Below, piece after piece: positions 26,669-35,949 of a stretch of DNA of 64,000 nt. The notes under the pieces are model-generated. The model searched no databases, was not told where the DNA came from, and saw only the letters and a program-made list of their open reading frames with translations. This stretch comes from Geomonas subterranea (GTDB lineage Bacteria > Desulfobacterota > Desulfuromonadia > Geobacterales > Geobacteraceae), in contig NZ_CP077683.1 of assembly GCF_019063845.1 (NCBI RefSeq), forward strand, positions 4,270,501 to 4,334,500. The letters run 5' to 3'. The position numbers and the translations under genes are program-made. Position 1 is the first letter of the stretch, and each line of letters begins with the position of its first letter.

Positions 26669-26805
26669 TAACCGTTAGCCACGGAGAAAATCTGAGGAAA
26701 TCTGAGAAAACCAAACACAAAGCTTTTGGGGTTACCCCAAAGTCTTTGAAGTCATTTGGTCACGGTTTGCTCCGAAGTTCTCAGATCTTCTCCGTGGCCA
26801 ATGGT
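26669..26805. repeat. Nested inverted repeat between gatA and gatB
   Basis: Outer arms TTAGCCACGGAGAA and TTCTCCGTGGCCAA with adjoining ATCTGAG/CTCAGAT enclose an inner perfect hairpin at 26725-26741 (TTTGGGGT, T, ACCCCAAA). It lies inside the gatCAB series, so it is transcribed with it. Confidence 0.6.
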
Positions 26806-26813
26806 TTTAGGTT

Positions 26814-28271
<1,458 letters not shown>

Positions 28272-28295
28272 TGTAATGACTCCGGTCGGTGATAA

Positions 28296-28409
28296 CTCCC
28301 TCCCCCCTGGCGGGGAGGGTCGGGGTGGGGGGGAGGTGCCACCGGCTATGCTTCGGGCAGCTTCACCCACCCCCCGGCCCCCTCCCGTCAAGGGAGGGGG
28401 AGGGAAAAG
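28296..28409. repeat. Composite palindromic repeat between gatC and gatA
   Basis: Two GGGAGGG hairpins in inverted orientation are joined by GGTGCCACC and GCAGCTTCACCCACCCCC segments. The element at 35837-35944 has the same order of parts and very similar sequence, so both are copies of one unit of about 110 bases lying inside operons. Confidence 0.65.
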
Positions 28410-28410
28410 G

Positions 28411-28698
28411 CTATTCTATGACTTTGGGCACCCTGAAAAAGCTCTCCGCGCGCAGCGGCGCGTTGGCGAGGGCGGCTTCCACGCCGATCGAGTCGGCGGG
28501 CTGGTCGGGACGGAATGCGTTCTCCATCGGCACCGCGTGCGAGGTCGGGACGATCCCCTCGGTATCCAGTGCGTTCAGCTTCTCCACGTAGGCGAGGATG
28601 CCGTCCATCTGTCCGGTGAAGGTGTCCAGCTCGCTGTCGGAAAGCTCCAGGCGGGCGAGTCTCGCCACGTGCTCCACCTCACTTCTCGTGATCTTCAT
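28411..28698 (-). CDS. gatC: Asp-tRNA(Asn)/Glu-tRNA(Gln) amidotransferase subunit C
   Basis: The 95-residue GatC has the typical [20 protein letters not shown] start, [18 protein letters not shown] and the C-terminal FFRVPKVIE. It tethers GatA to GatB. GGAG lies before ATG 28698. It is first of the gatC-gatA-gatB series. Confidence 0.95.
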   Translation of the reverse strand: MKITRSEVEHVARLARLELSDSELDTFTGQMDGILAYVEKLNALDTEGIVPTSHAVPMENAFRPDQPADSIGVEAALANAPLRAESFFRVPKVIE

Positions 28699-28787
28699 AC
28701 CTGCTCCAAATGCGCCCAGGTCGGGCGTCGTGATGTTAAAAGATGTTCCCGGTTATTATCATGAAAGGGCTGAAAAGGCAACGGGAC

Positions 28788-29558
28788 CTAGTCCGGAAGC
28801 ACCAGCCCGGCTTCCGTGACGTTGGAGGGCGCGCTCTCTACGCTTTGCCCGTCGACGGTGGCGACGCTGGTCACGGCGTAGCTGTAGGTGATCCCGAGGA
28901 TCACTTCCCTGTCCTGGTAGGTGTTGCCGGTCAGCGGCGCCTTGTTGAGCGGGGCGAGCGGCATCGGCTCCCCCTTTTTGCTCCGGTACACGTTGTACCC
29001 GGCCGCGCTCCCCTGTTCCGGGGGGAGCCCCACGAAGCTAAGCGTCACCTCGTTGGGCGAGCCTGCCGCCTCCAGCACGGGGGGGAGGGGAGGGGTGACC
29101 GCGGTGCGCCGCACCTTGTTGGAGTCCTTGCTCTGCGCGCCCTTCTGCGTGTAGGAGCGCACCTTGTACTGGTAGGTCTGCCCCTTTCTGAGGTCGAAGT
29201 CGTCGTAGATCCAGAGGCTCCCCACCTGGCGCACCCCTTGGGGGAGGTCGAGATCGACCCGTGCCAGCTGCTTGTACGCGCTCGGGCACTCTTCGCAGTC
29301 CTCCCCGGGAGGGAGCACGTTGCGCCGGTAGAGCAGGAAGCCGGAAAGATCCTCAAGCTTGCCCCCCTTTTCCTGTTTGCCCGGCCCGGTCCAGCTCACC
29401 TGGAACTCCGCCCCCTTCTGCGCCGCAGCCAGCGTGGCGATCGGCGCCGGGACCAGCGCCTCGGGCGGGATCAGCGCGCCTTTCTTGCCGCAGCCGGAGC
29501 AGACGGCGAGCGCGGCGGCCAGGAACAGGGCGGGCAGGATGCTACGGGAGGCGGCCAT
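28788..29558 (-). CDS. Fibronectin type III-like lipoprotein
   Basis: The 256-residue protein has a signal peptide with a lipobox-like CSGC at the cleavage site and then GKKGALIPPE, resembling the CGxKGPLxxP start of LptM/YifL lipoproteins. The rest has two fibronectin type III-like beta domains (FQVSWTGP, GFLLYRR, YQYKVRSYTQKG; then VTLSFVGLP, GYNVYRSKKGE, YSYAVTSVATVDG). It starts two bases from the argH stop, after AAGGAAGGG. It is probably anchored in the outer membrane; a role in envelope assembly is speculation. Confidence 0.75.
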   Translation of the reverse strand: MAASRSILPALFLAAALAVCSGCGKKGALIPPEALVPAPIATLAAAQKGAEFQVSWTGPGKQEKGGKLEDLSGFLLYRRNVLPPGEDCEECPSAYKQLARVDLDLPQGVRQVGSLWIYDDFDLRKGQTYQYKVRSYTQKGAQSKDSNKVRRTAVTPPLPPVLEAAGSPNEVTLSFVGLPPEQGSAAGYNVYRSKKGEPMPLAPLNKAPLTGNTYQDREVILGITYSYAVTSVATVDGQSVESAPSNVTEAGLVLPD

Positions 29559-29560
29559 GG

Positions 29561-30937
29561 TTAGCGCCCTTCCTTGGCGCGGGCGATCTCGGCCTTGACC
29601 CGCTCGAGCGCCGTGCCGCCGGTCGCGCGGCGTGCGTTGACCGATGCCTCCAGGGTGATGGCGCCGAAAATGTCGTCCTCGATGCGGGGAGAGAAGATCT
29701 GCCACTCGGCCAGCGACAGTTCCGGGATGTCCATCTCGTTCTCGATGCAGTAGCGCACCGCCTTGCCGACGATCTCGTGGGCGTCGCGGAACGGGATCCC
29801 TTTCCGCACCAGGTAGTCGGCCACGTCGGTCGCGGTGGAGAACCCGGCGGCAGCGGCGGTCTTCATGCGCGCCTCGTTCACCTTCATCTCGCGCACCATG
29901 TCGGCGAAGATCTTCAGCGACCCTTTCACGGTGTCGATGGTGTCGAACAGCGGCTCCTTGTCCTCCTGCATGTCCTTGTTGTAGGCCAGGGGGAGGGACT
30001 TCATCAGGGTGAGGAGCGCCATCAGGTTGCCGTAGACGCGGCCGGTCTTGCCGCGCACCAGCTCCGGGACGTCCGGGTTCTTCTTCTGCGGCATGATGGA
30101 GGAGCCGGTGCAGAAGGAGTCGGAGAGGTCGACGAACTTGAATTCGCTGGTGGACCAGAGGATGAGCTCCTCCGCGAAGCGGGAGAGGTGCATCATCAGG
30201 ATCGAGGAGGCCGCGCAGAACTCGATGGCGAAGTCGCGGTCGGAGACCGAGTCGAGCGAGTTCCTGGTCACCTCGGGGAAGTCGAGCAGTTCCGCCACGT
30301 ACTCGCGGTCGATGGGGAAGGTGGTCCCGGCCAGGGCCCCGGCGCCCAGCGGCAGCACGTTGGTGCGCTTCAGGCAGTCCTCCATGCGCCCCTTGTCGCG
30401 CTTGAGCATCTCGTGGTAGGCCATCATGTGGTGCGAGAAGAGGATGGGCTGCGCGGTCTGCAGGTGGGTGAAGCCCGGCATCATGACCCCGAGGTTCTGC
30501 TCCGCCTGGTAGATGAGCGCGTCGATCAGCAGGTCGATGTAGGCGGAGATCTCCACCAGCTCGTCCCTGAGGTAGAGGCGGATGTCCAGCGCCACCTGGT
30601 CGTTCCTGGAGCGGCCGGTGTGGAGCCTCTTGCCCGCGTCGCCGATCTTCTCGGAGAGGCGCGCCTCGATGTTCATGTGGATGTCTTCCAGGGAGACCGA
30701 GAAGTCGAACTCTCCCGCCTCGATCCTGTCCAGGATCTCCCGGAGGCCGTGCACGATCTCCTCGACGTCCTTGACCGGGATGATCCCCTGCTTGCCCAGC
30801 ATGGTGGCGTGGGCGATGGAGCCGCGGATGTCCTGGTGGTACAGGCGCTTGTCGAAGTTGATGGAGGCGGTGAACTCTTCTACGAACTTGTCGGTGGGCT
30901 GGGTGAAGCGGCCACCCCACAGCTTGTCTTTGGACAT
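29561..30937 (-). CDS. argH: Argininosuccinate lyase
   Basis: The 458-residue fumarase-superfamily enzyme makes arginine and fumarate from argininosuccinate. It opens [23 protein letters not shown], carries [13 protein letters not shown] (about 105-117) and the family signature [12 protein letters not shown] with the catalytic Ser loop. GGAG lies before ATG 30937. It is separated from argG by a NUDIX gene and a nitrilase-like gene. Confidence 0.97.
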   Translation of the reverse strand: MSKDKLWGGRFTQPTDKFVEEFTASINFDKRLYHQDIRGSIAHATMLGKQGIIPVKDVEEIVHGLREILDRIEAGEFDFSVSLEDIHMNIEARLSEKIGDAGKRLHTGRSRNDQVALDIRLYLRDELVEISAYIDLLIDALIYQAEQNLGVMMPGFTHLQTAQPILFSHHMMAYHEMLKRDKGRMEDCLKRTNVLPLGAGALAGTTFPIDREYVAELLDFPEVTRNSLDSVSDRDFAIEFCAASSILMMHLSRFAEELILWSTSEFKFVDLSDSFCTGSSIMPQKKNPDVPELVRGKTGRVYGNLMALLTLMKSLPLAYNKDMQEDKEPLFDTIDTVKGSLKIFADMVREMKVNEARMKTAAAAGFSTATDVADYLVRKGIPFRDAHEIVGKAVRYCIENEMDIPELSLAEWQIFSPRIEDDIFGAITLEASVNARRATGGTALERVKAEIARAKEGR

Positions 30938-30965
30938 GTTGTTGGATCTCCCTGCTGCTTTTTAG

Positions 30966-31024
30966 TTCCCCCTCCGCAAGGGGAGGGGGGATGATTGTGT
31001 TGTTCTCCCCTTCCTGGGGAGGGA
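30966..31024. repeat. GGGAGGGG-type hairpins between the nitrilase-like gene and argH
   Basis: Two hairpins (CCCCCTCC..GGAGGGGGG and CTCCCC..GGGGAG) lie in the 100-base gap. They belong to the same family as other gene-end repeats here. Confidence 0.5.
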
Positions 31025-31037
31025 GCTGAATTCTTTG

Positions 31038-32180
31038 CTACGGTAGGCCTTGCTCCATCTCTCCCCCCGCCTTGATCCACCCGTCGTCGGTCCAGCGCAG
31101 CACCGAGTGCACCTTCAACGGCACCCGCGAACTCCTGGGGTCGAGCTCGTGGTAGAGCGGCAGGTTGAAGTAGAAAAGCCTCGTGCCGGTGCCGAACCTG
31201 AGCCTGCAGACCGGTGCGCCGTCGAAGTCGTCGCTGGCGAACTCCCGGTCCTTGAACGGTGACATCTTGTGCCTGCCGCTGATGATCACTGAAGCGACGC
31301 CGTAACAGCTCTGGCAGCGCACCCCCTCGATCTCGCTCTCGTCGGAGCAGTTGCCGAACACGGTCACCGTCTCGCGCACCCCCGGGGTGTCCTCCAGGTG
31401 CTCGCCGTAGAAGCCGGTCAGGACGTCCCGGTAGGCGCTGTGCTCGGGTTTCGGGTTGCACTGGATCACGAAGAGGGCGTCCAGCGACTGCCTCATGGTG
31501 AAGAAGAGCCGGTTGGCGTGATCGATGATCTGCTTGATGTTGGAGGAGTAGAGGTCCCGGTAGAGGTAATCAAGGCAGATGATCGTCATGAAATTGAAGC
31601 AGGCCGGCTCGCCGCGGAACAGGTAGAAGTGGCGCCCGCGGTACAGGTCGTGGTCCTTGTCGAGGAACTCCTCGCCCCGGAACGGGTGCGTCTTCGCTTC
31701 CAGGAAGACACGCAGGCGGCCGCTGGTCTCCTTGATGGCGATGCAGCACCAGTTCACCGGCATGCCGAGGATGTCGCCGGAGTCGATGTCCCGCTCCACG
31801 CATTCCAGCGCCTCGGCGTTGTCGTCCCTGAAGCGGGTCAGGAGCGCCCGGTACTGCTCCAGCCGGATCTGCTCCATGCCGAACATGGTGACCGTGTTGG
31901 GGCGGAAGCGCTCCGCGATCACGTCGAGCAGGTCGTCGAACCGGGAGAGCGGGACCGAGGTCTCCGGGAACATCAGGAAATGCAGCCGCTTCAGGTTACC
32001 CGCCCCCTCCGCCACCAGGTCGAGGACGCTGCGCACCATGCGCCACTGTTCCTCAGCGTCGACCAGCGAGTACAGGTGCTCGCGATGCTGCAGCCGGTTC
32101 GGGATCTGCGCGATGAGGCAGTGCAGGTGATGACCCAGAGGGAAATCGAGCTGGACATGTTTCTCGACGATCTTGACCAT
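31038..32180 (-). CDS. Nitrilase-superfamily-like protein of unknown function
   Basis: I do not recognise this 380-residue protein by name. It holds three motifs in the order and spacing of the nitrilase Glu-Lys-Cys triad: LMFPETSVP with Glu73, EAKTHPFRGEEF with Lys163, and TIICLDYLYRDL with Cys202. The following FVIQCNPKP segment resembles the post-Cys strand of C-N hydrolases. Two CxxC-like Cys (GNCSDES, RCQSCYG) lie further on. No signal peptide is present. Start ATG 32180 has a weak ribosome site; a TTG at 32210 lies in repeat DNA. It sits among arginine genes. Fold assignment is an inference from motifs. Confidence 0.6.
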   Translation of the reverse strand: MVKIVEKHVQLDFPLGHHLHCLIAQIPNRLQHREHLYSLVDAEEQWRMVRSVLDLVAEGAGNLKRLHFLMFPETSVPLSRFDDLLDVIAERFRPNTVTMFGMEQIRLEQYRALLTRFRDDNAEALECVERDIDSGDILGMPVNWCCIAIKETSGRLRVFLEAKTHPFRGEEFLDKDHDLYRGRHFYLFRGEPACFNFMTIICLDYLYRDLYSSNIKQIIDHANRLFFTMRQSLDALFVIQCNPKPEHSAYRDVLTGFYGEHLEDTPGVRETVTVFGNCSDESEIEGVRCQSCYGVASVIISGRHKMSPFKDREFASDDFDGAPVCRLRFGTGTRLFYFNLPLYHELDPRSSRVPLKVHSVLRWTDDGWIKAGGEMEQGLP

Positions 32181-32186
32181 GGGCAG

Positions 32187-32440
32187 GGAACCCCGAATGA
32201 CGATGGACAATGCAAAATTGACAATGAACAGCGAACTGCAAATGAAACCTTGTATTTAACGCAAAGACGCGAAGACGCTAAGACCCCAGGAAAGACCTTA
32301 AGGCGGATTGGGCGACTTTCCCCTTTGCGCCTTTGCGTCTTTGCGTTAACAAAAGCATTTAAAGCCTGCAACCCCAACAAGGTTGAACGGCGGGACGTCG
32401 TGTCAATCACCAGCCGTTGTCAATTATCCATTGTCAATTG
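32187..32440. repeat. Two nested inverted repeats upstream of the nitrilase-like gene
   Basis: The outer arms are GACAATGCAAAATTGACAATG (21 bases, 32209-32226 region) and its inverted relative CATTGTCAATTG near 32430. The inner arms are TTAACGCAAAGACGCGAAGA (from 32258) and CTTTGCGTCTTTGCGTTAA (to 32347). The inner pair is the same repeat family as at 25099-25193. One repeat seems to have landed inside another. The right outer arm ends over the NUDIX stop codon. Confidence 0.6.
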
Positions 32441-32879
32441 ACGTAAAGATCTTGCTCAGGATGAAGCGGGCGCCGGCGGGGATCTTGAAGTCCGGCAACT
32501 CGCCCGGCTCGACCCAGCGCGCCTCGGCCACTTCGTCCTGGTTGTGTTTCACGTCGCAGTAAAGCGGTGTGCAGCGGTAGTAGATGATGATGAAGTGGTA
32601 GTGGGCCTCGCCCGGCGTCACGTGCTCGAAGACGTCGATCAGCTCGCCCACTTCAACCTCGAGGCCGACCTCTTCCCATACCTCGCGCTTGAGAGCCGCC
32701 ACGATCGGTTCGCCCAGGTCGATCTTCCCCCCCGGCATGACCCATTCCCCCTGGAACGGGGGGATGTTCCTCTTGGTGAGGAGCACCCGGCCATCGGAAT
32801 CGATGATGACGGCGACCACCGAAGTGACTATGTGGCTGGCCTTGAAACCGTTTTGCTCCATATAAGCGGATAGGGGCAC
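32424..32879 (-). CDS. NUDIX hydrolase
   Basis: The 151-residue protein has a full NUDIX box: GGKIDLGE, then REVWEEVGL (about 51-72), matching Gx5Ex7REUxEExGU. It should hydrolyse a nucleoside diphosphate linked to another moiety; the substrate is not evident. The start is unsure: GTG 32879 has GAGG five bases upstream but lies in the arm of a hairpin, while ATG 32861 lacks a ribosome site and would give 145 residues. It is just downstream of argG. Confidence 0.87.
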   Translation of the reverse strand: MPLSAYMEQNGFKASHIVTSVVAVIIDSDGRVLLTKRNIPPFQGEWVMPGGKIDLGEPIVAALKREVWEEVGLEVEVGELIDVFEHVTPGEAHYHFIIIYYRCTPLYCDVKHNQDEVAEARWVEPGELPDFKIPAGARFILSKIFTSIDNG

Positions 32880-32898
32880 GAAAGCCTCGTGCCCCTAT
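32870..32898. terminator. Perfect hairpin between argG and the NUDIX gene
   Basis: ATAGGGGCACGA (32870-32881) and TCGTGCCCCTAT (32887-32898) are perfect arms with a five-base loop. There is no T-run. It overlaps the possible GTG start of the NUDIX gene, so it could control its translation or weaken read-through from argG. Confidence 0.5.
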
Positions 32899-32922
32899 GA
32901 CCCTCCTTTACTGCCTGTTCAG

Positions 32923-34143
32923 CTACTTGTTCTTGTTGGCCTGCATCAGGGAGCGGATACGCAGCCTCAGCGAGTTCAGCTTGATGAACCCTTCGGCATC
33001 CGCCTGGTTGTAGACCTGGTCCTTCTCGAAGGTCGCGAAGTCGAGGTTGAACAGGGAGTCGCTCTCGGACTTCCTCCCCACGGTGCGCACGTGCCCTTTG
33101 TAGAGCTTCAAGCGCGCCACGCCGTTCACGGTCTTCTGGGAGTCGTCGATCAGGCACTGCATCATCTCGCGCTCCGGGGAGAACCAGTAGCCGTTGTAGA
33201 TCATCTCTGCGTAGCGCGGGATCAGGGAGTCACGCAGGTGCATGACTTCGCGGTCCATGGTGATCTGCTCGACCGCCATGTGCGCCTCGCGCAGGATGGT
33301 GCCGCCCGGGGTCTCGTAGACGCCGCGGGACTTCATGCCGACGGAGCGGTTCTCGAGGAGGTCGACGCGGCCGATGCCGTGCTCGCCGCCGATGGTGTTA
33401 AGGTGCGCCAGCAGCTCTGCCGGGGACATGCGCACGCCGTCGACGGCGACCGCGTTACCCTTCTCGAACTCGATCTCGACGTACTGCGGCTTGTTGGGCG
33501 CCTTCTCCGGAGCCTTGGTGAGCACGAACATGTTCTCGGGCGGCTCGAGCCAGGTGTCCTCCAGGATGCCCCCTTCGAAGGAGATGTGCAAAAGGTTGCG
33601 GTCGGAAGACCAGGGGCGCTTCTTGGTGATCGGGATCGGGATGTCGTTACGCTTGGCGTAGTTGATCAGCGCCTGGCGGGAGTTGAGCTTCCACTCCCTC
33701 CACGGGGCGACGACGGTGATGGCCGGGTTGAAGTGGTAGTAGGCCAGCTCGAAGCGGACCTGGTCGTTCCCCTTGCCGGTGGCGCCGTGGGAGACGGCGT
33801 CGCACCCTTCGATCTTGGCGATTTCCATCTGGCGCTTGGCGATCAGCGGACGCGCGATGGAAGTGCCCAGCAGGTAGGAACCCTCGTAGATCGCGTTGGC
33901 GCGGAACATCGGGAACACGAAATCGCGTACGAACTCTTCGCGCAGGTCGTCGATGTACACCTTGTCGGCGCCGGTCTTGAACGCCTTCTCGCGCACCGGC
34001 TCCAGCTCGTCGCCCTGGCCGAGGTCTGCGGAGAACGTCACCACCTCGCAGCCGTACTCGTTTTTGAGCCACTTGAGGATGATGGAGGTGTCAAGCCCGC
34101 CCGAGTAGGCGAGGACGATCTTTTTCACTTCTTTCTTTGCCAT
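32923..34143 (-). CDS. argG: Argininosuccinate synthase
   Basis: The 406-residue enzyme joins citrulline and aspartate using ATP. It has the PP-loop [12 protein letters not shown] (about 12-23), [12 protein letters not shown], the [15 protein letters not shown] segment, and the [24 protein letters not shown] region. AAGGAG lies before ATG 34143. It follows the MntA-HepT pair in the transcription order. Confidence 0.97.
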   Translation of the reverse strand: MAKKEVKKIVLAYSGGLDTSIILKWLKNEYGCEVVTFSADLGQGDELEPVREKAFKTGADKVYIDDLREEFVRDFVFPMFRANAIYEGSYLLGTSIARPLIAKRQMEIAKIEGCDAVSHGATGKGNDQVRFELAYYHFNPAITVVAPWREWKLNSRQALINYAKRNDIPIPITKKRPWSSDRNLLHISFEGGILEDTWLEPPENMFVLTKAPEKAPNKPQYVEIEFEKGNAVAVDGVRMSPAELLAHLNTIGGEHGIGRVDLLENRSVGMKSRGVYETPGGTILREAHMAVEQITMDREVMHLRDSLIPRYAEMIYNGYWFSPEREMMQCLIDDSQKTVNGVARLKLYKGHVRTVGRKSESDSLFNLDFATFEKDQVYNQADAEGFIKLNSLRLRIRSLMQANKNK

Positions 34144-34152
34144 GGGTTCTCC

Positions 34153-34512
34153 TTATGCGTTGTTTTGTACTAGTTCTTCCAGGACAGGCAGCAGGTCCTT
34201 TTGCAATTCAGGCAGATCTTCCTGTACGGTGCTCCAGACGATTTCCAAAGCGATGCCGAAGTATTCGTGTATGAGTTTGTCCCGCATCCCGGCAATCATG
34301 CGCCAGGGGACGCCGGGGTATCTGCCCCTTATCTCTTCATCTATGTGCTTGGCAGCTTCCCCGAGAATCTCGAAGCCGCGTGTCACGGCATAAATGGTTT
34401 TCTTGTCGTTGCAGAACTCTTCATAGTTCATGCCTTGCGTGAACTCGAGGATGCTTTGCATCGCATCACTCATGTCTACCAGATAATCTCTGATATCCCT
34501 GGAGCTAGACAT
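34153..34512 (-). CDS. hepT: HepT-like ribonuclease toxin
   Basis: The 119-residue all-helical HEPN (DUF86) protein has the catalytic RX4HXY motif as R77-DKLI-H82-E-Y84. HepT toxins cleave RNA and are silenced when the partner MntA adds AMP groups to the motif Tyr. The start overlaps the end of mntA by eight bases. It lies nine bases before argG in the transcription order, so it may be transcribed with the arginine genes. Confidence 0.88.
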   Translation of the reverse strand: MSSSRDIRDYLVDMSDAMQSILEFTQGMNYEEFCNDKKTIYAVTRGFEILGEAAKHIDEEIRGRYPGVPWRMIAGMRDKLIHEYFGIALEIVWSTVQEDLPELQKDLLPVLEELVQNNA

Positions 34513-34801
34513 ACTGCACTTCTTGCAGGATCACCCTGCCGATGTACGGCTTCAGAGCTTTGCGGGAAACCAGATCGACTTTGGTGCCACCGAAGAGTTC
34601 TTCCAGGTAGTACTCGAGCCTCATGAACTTCATCAGACCGATAGGACGGCTGAAGTCGACGAGTACGTCAACGTCGCTATCCTCCCGTGCTTCGCCCCTG
34701 ACCACCGAGCCGAACACACCGATTTCGGCGACGCCGTATTCCTCGGCGAGCTCCGTCTTGTGGTCCCGGATGATCTCTTTGATCTCGTTCAGAGGTTTCA
34801 C
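34505..34801 (-). CDS. mntA: MntA-type nucleotidyltransferase antitoxin
   Basis: The 98-residue minimal nucleotidyltransferase has the GSx10DxD motif: [20 protein letters not shown] with G31-S32 and D43/D45. This is the antitoxin of HepT. The start is GTG 34801, clearly set by AAGGAGGC seven bases upstream. It begins 25 bases after the argF stop. Confidence 0.87.
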   Translation of the reverse strand: MKPLNEIKEIIRDHKTELAEEYGVAEIGVFGSVVRGEAREDSDVDVLVDFSRPIGLMKFMRLEYYLEELFGGTKVDLVSRKALKPYIGRVILQEVQYV

Positions 34802-34826
34802 TTCAAAGCCTCCTTCAGCTTTGAAA

Positions 34827-35738
34827 CTATTTCATCAGCGTGGCCATGATGGCCTTCTGCACGTGCAGGCGGTTTTCCGCTTCGTCCCAGACAACCGAGT
34901 TGGGGCCTTCGATGACCCCGTCGCTGATCTCCTCGCCGCGGTGCGCCGGGAGGCAGTGCAGCACCAGCGCGTCCTTCTTGGCGAGGGCGAGCAGCTTCTC
35001 GTCCAGCTGGTAGCCGGCGAAGGCCTTCTCGCGGATCTTCTGCTCCTCTTCCTGCCCCATGCTGGCCCAGACGTCGGTGTTCAGGACGTCGGCGTCCTTG
35101 GCGGCCTCCCTGGGGTCGCGGGTGACCACGATCTTCGCGGAGCCGTTCGCCTTGGCCCATGCCAGCACCTGCGGGTTGGGATCGTACCCTTCCGGGCAGG
35201 CGAGCGTCAGGTCGAAGCCGAAGATGGCGGCGGCCTCGATCCAGGAGTTGGCCATGTTGTTGCCGTCGCCGATCCAGGCGAACTTGAGCCCGTCGTAGCT
35301 ACCCTTGTGCTCGATCACGGTGAAGACGTCCGCCATGATCTGGCAGGGGTGGTGCAGGTCGGTAAGCCCGTTGATGACCGGGATGGAGGCGTATTTCGCG
35401 AACTCCTCCACGGTTTCCTGGGCGAAGGTGCGGATCATGACGCCGTCGCAGTAGCGCGCCATGACGCGGGCGGTGTCCTTGATCGGCTCGCCGCGCCCCA
35501 TCTGCGAGTCCTTGCTGGAGATGAAGAGCGGGTGCCCCCCCAGCTGGTACATGCCGACCTCGAAAGAGATCCTGGTGCGGGTCGACGACTTCTCGAAGAT
35601 CATGGCCAGTGACTTCCCCTTGAGGAGGTGGTGCTCCTCGCGGTTCTTGGTCTTTGCTTTGAGGTCCTTGCACAGGGCGAACATGGCGTCCAGTTCGGCC
35701 TTGGTGAACTGGCTCAGCGCCAGGAAGTCTTTTTTCAT
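34827..35738 (-). CDS. argF: Ornithine carbamoyltransferase
   Basis: The 303-residue enzyme makes citrulline from ornithine and carbamoyl phosphate. It has the carbamoyl-phosphate loop EKSSTRTRISFEVG (about 50-63), the HPCQIMAD segment and the HCLPAHRG motif with the active Cys. ATG 35738 is taken as start; GTG 35744 would add two residues. Between it and argD upstream lies the composite repeat at 35837-35944. Confidence 0.97.
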   Translation of the reverse strand: MKKDFLALSQFTKAELDAMFALCKDLKAKTKNREEHHLLKGKSLAMIFEKSSTRTRISFEVGMYQLGGHPLFISSKDSQMGRGEPIKDTARVMARYCDGVMIRTFAQETVEEFAKYASIPVINGLTDLHHPCQIMADVFTVIEHKGSYDGLKFAWIGDGNNMANSWIEAAAIFGFDLTLACPEGYDPNPQVLAWAKANGSAKIVVTRDPREAAKDADVLNTDVWASMGQEEEQKIREKAFAGYQLDEKLLALAKKDALVLHCLPAHRGEEISDGVIEGPNSVVWDEAENRLHVQKAIMATLMK

Positions 35739-35836
35739 ATTCACTGGTTCTCGCTTCTCTTTTTAATTGGCCGACAGGCGGCTTACGGCTGTTTATTCAT
35801 ACTCCCTCTCTTTGCCAGAGGGACGGGGCTCTATCC

Positions 35837-35944
35837 CCCCTCCCCTTGCGGGAGGGGGCTAGGGGGTGGGGGCAGGTGCCACCTCGACCGCTGTCGGCAG
35901 CTTCACCCACCCCCCGACCCCCTCCCGTTAAGGGAGGGGGAGGG
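35837..35944. repeat. Composite palindromic repeat between argD and argF
   Basis: CCCCTCCCC TTGC GGGAGGGGG at the left, then GGTGCCACC, GGCAGCTTCACCCACCCCC, and CCCTCCCGTTAAGGGAGGGG at the right. Parts and order match the element at 28296-28409. It is inside the arginine gene series. Confidence 0.65.
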
Positions 35945-35949
35945 ATTAG

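Noticed and set aside
31038..32180. Defence system around the nitrilase-like gene
   Set aside because: Nitrilase domains occur with certain reverse transcriptases in defence, but no reverse transcriptase, nuclease or other defence partner lies nearby; the neighbours are arginine genes.
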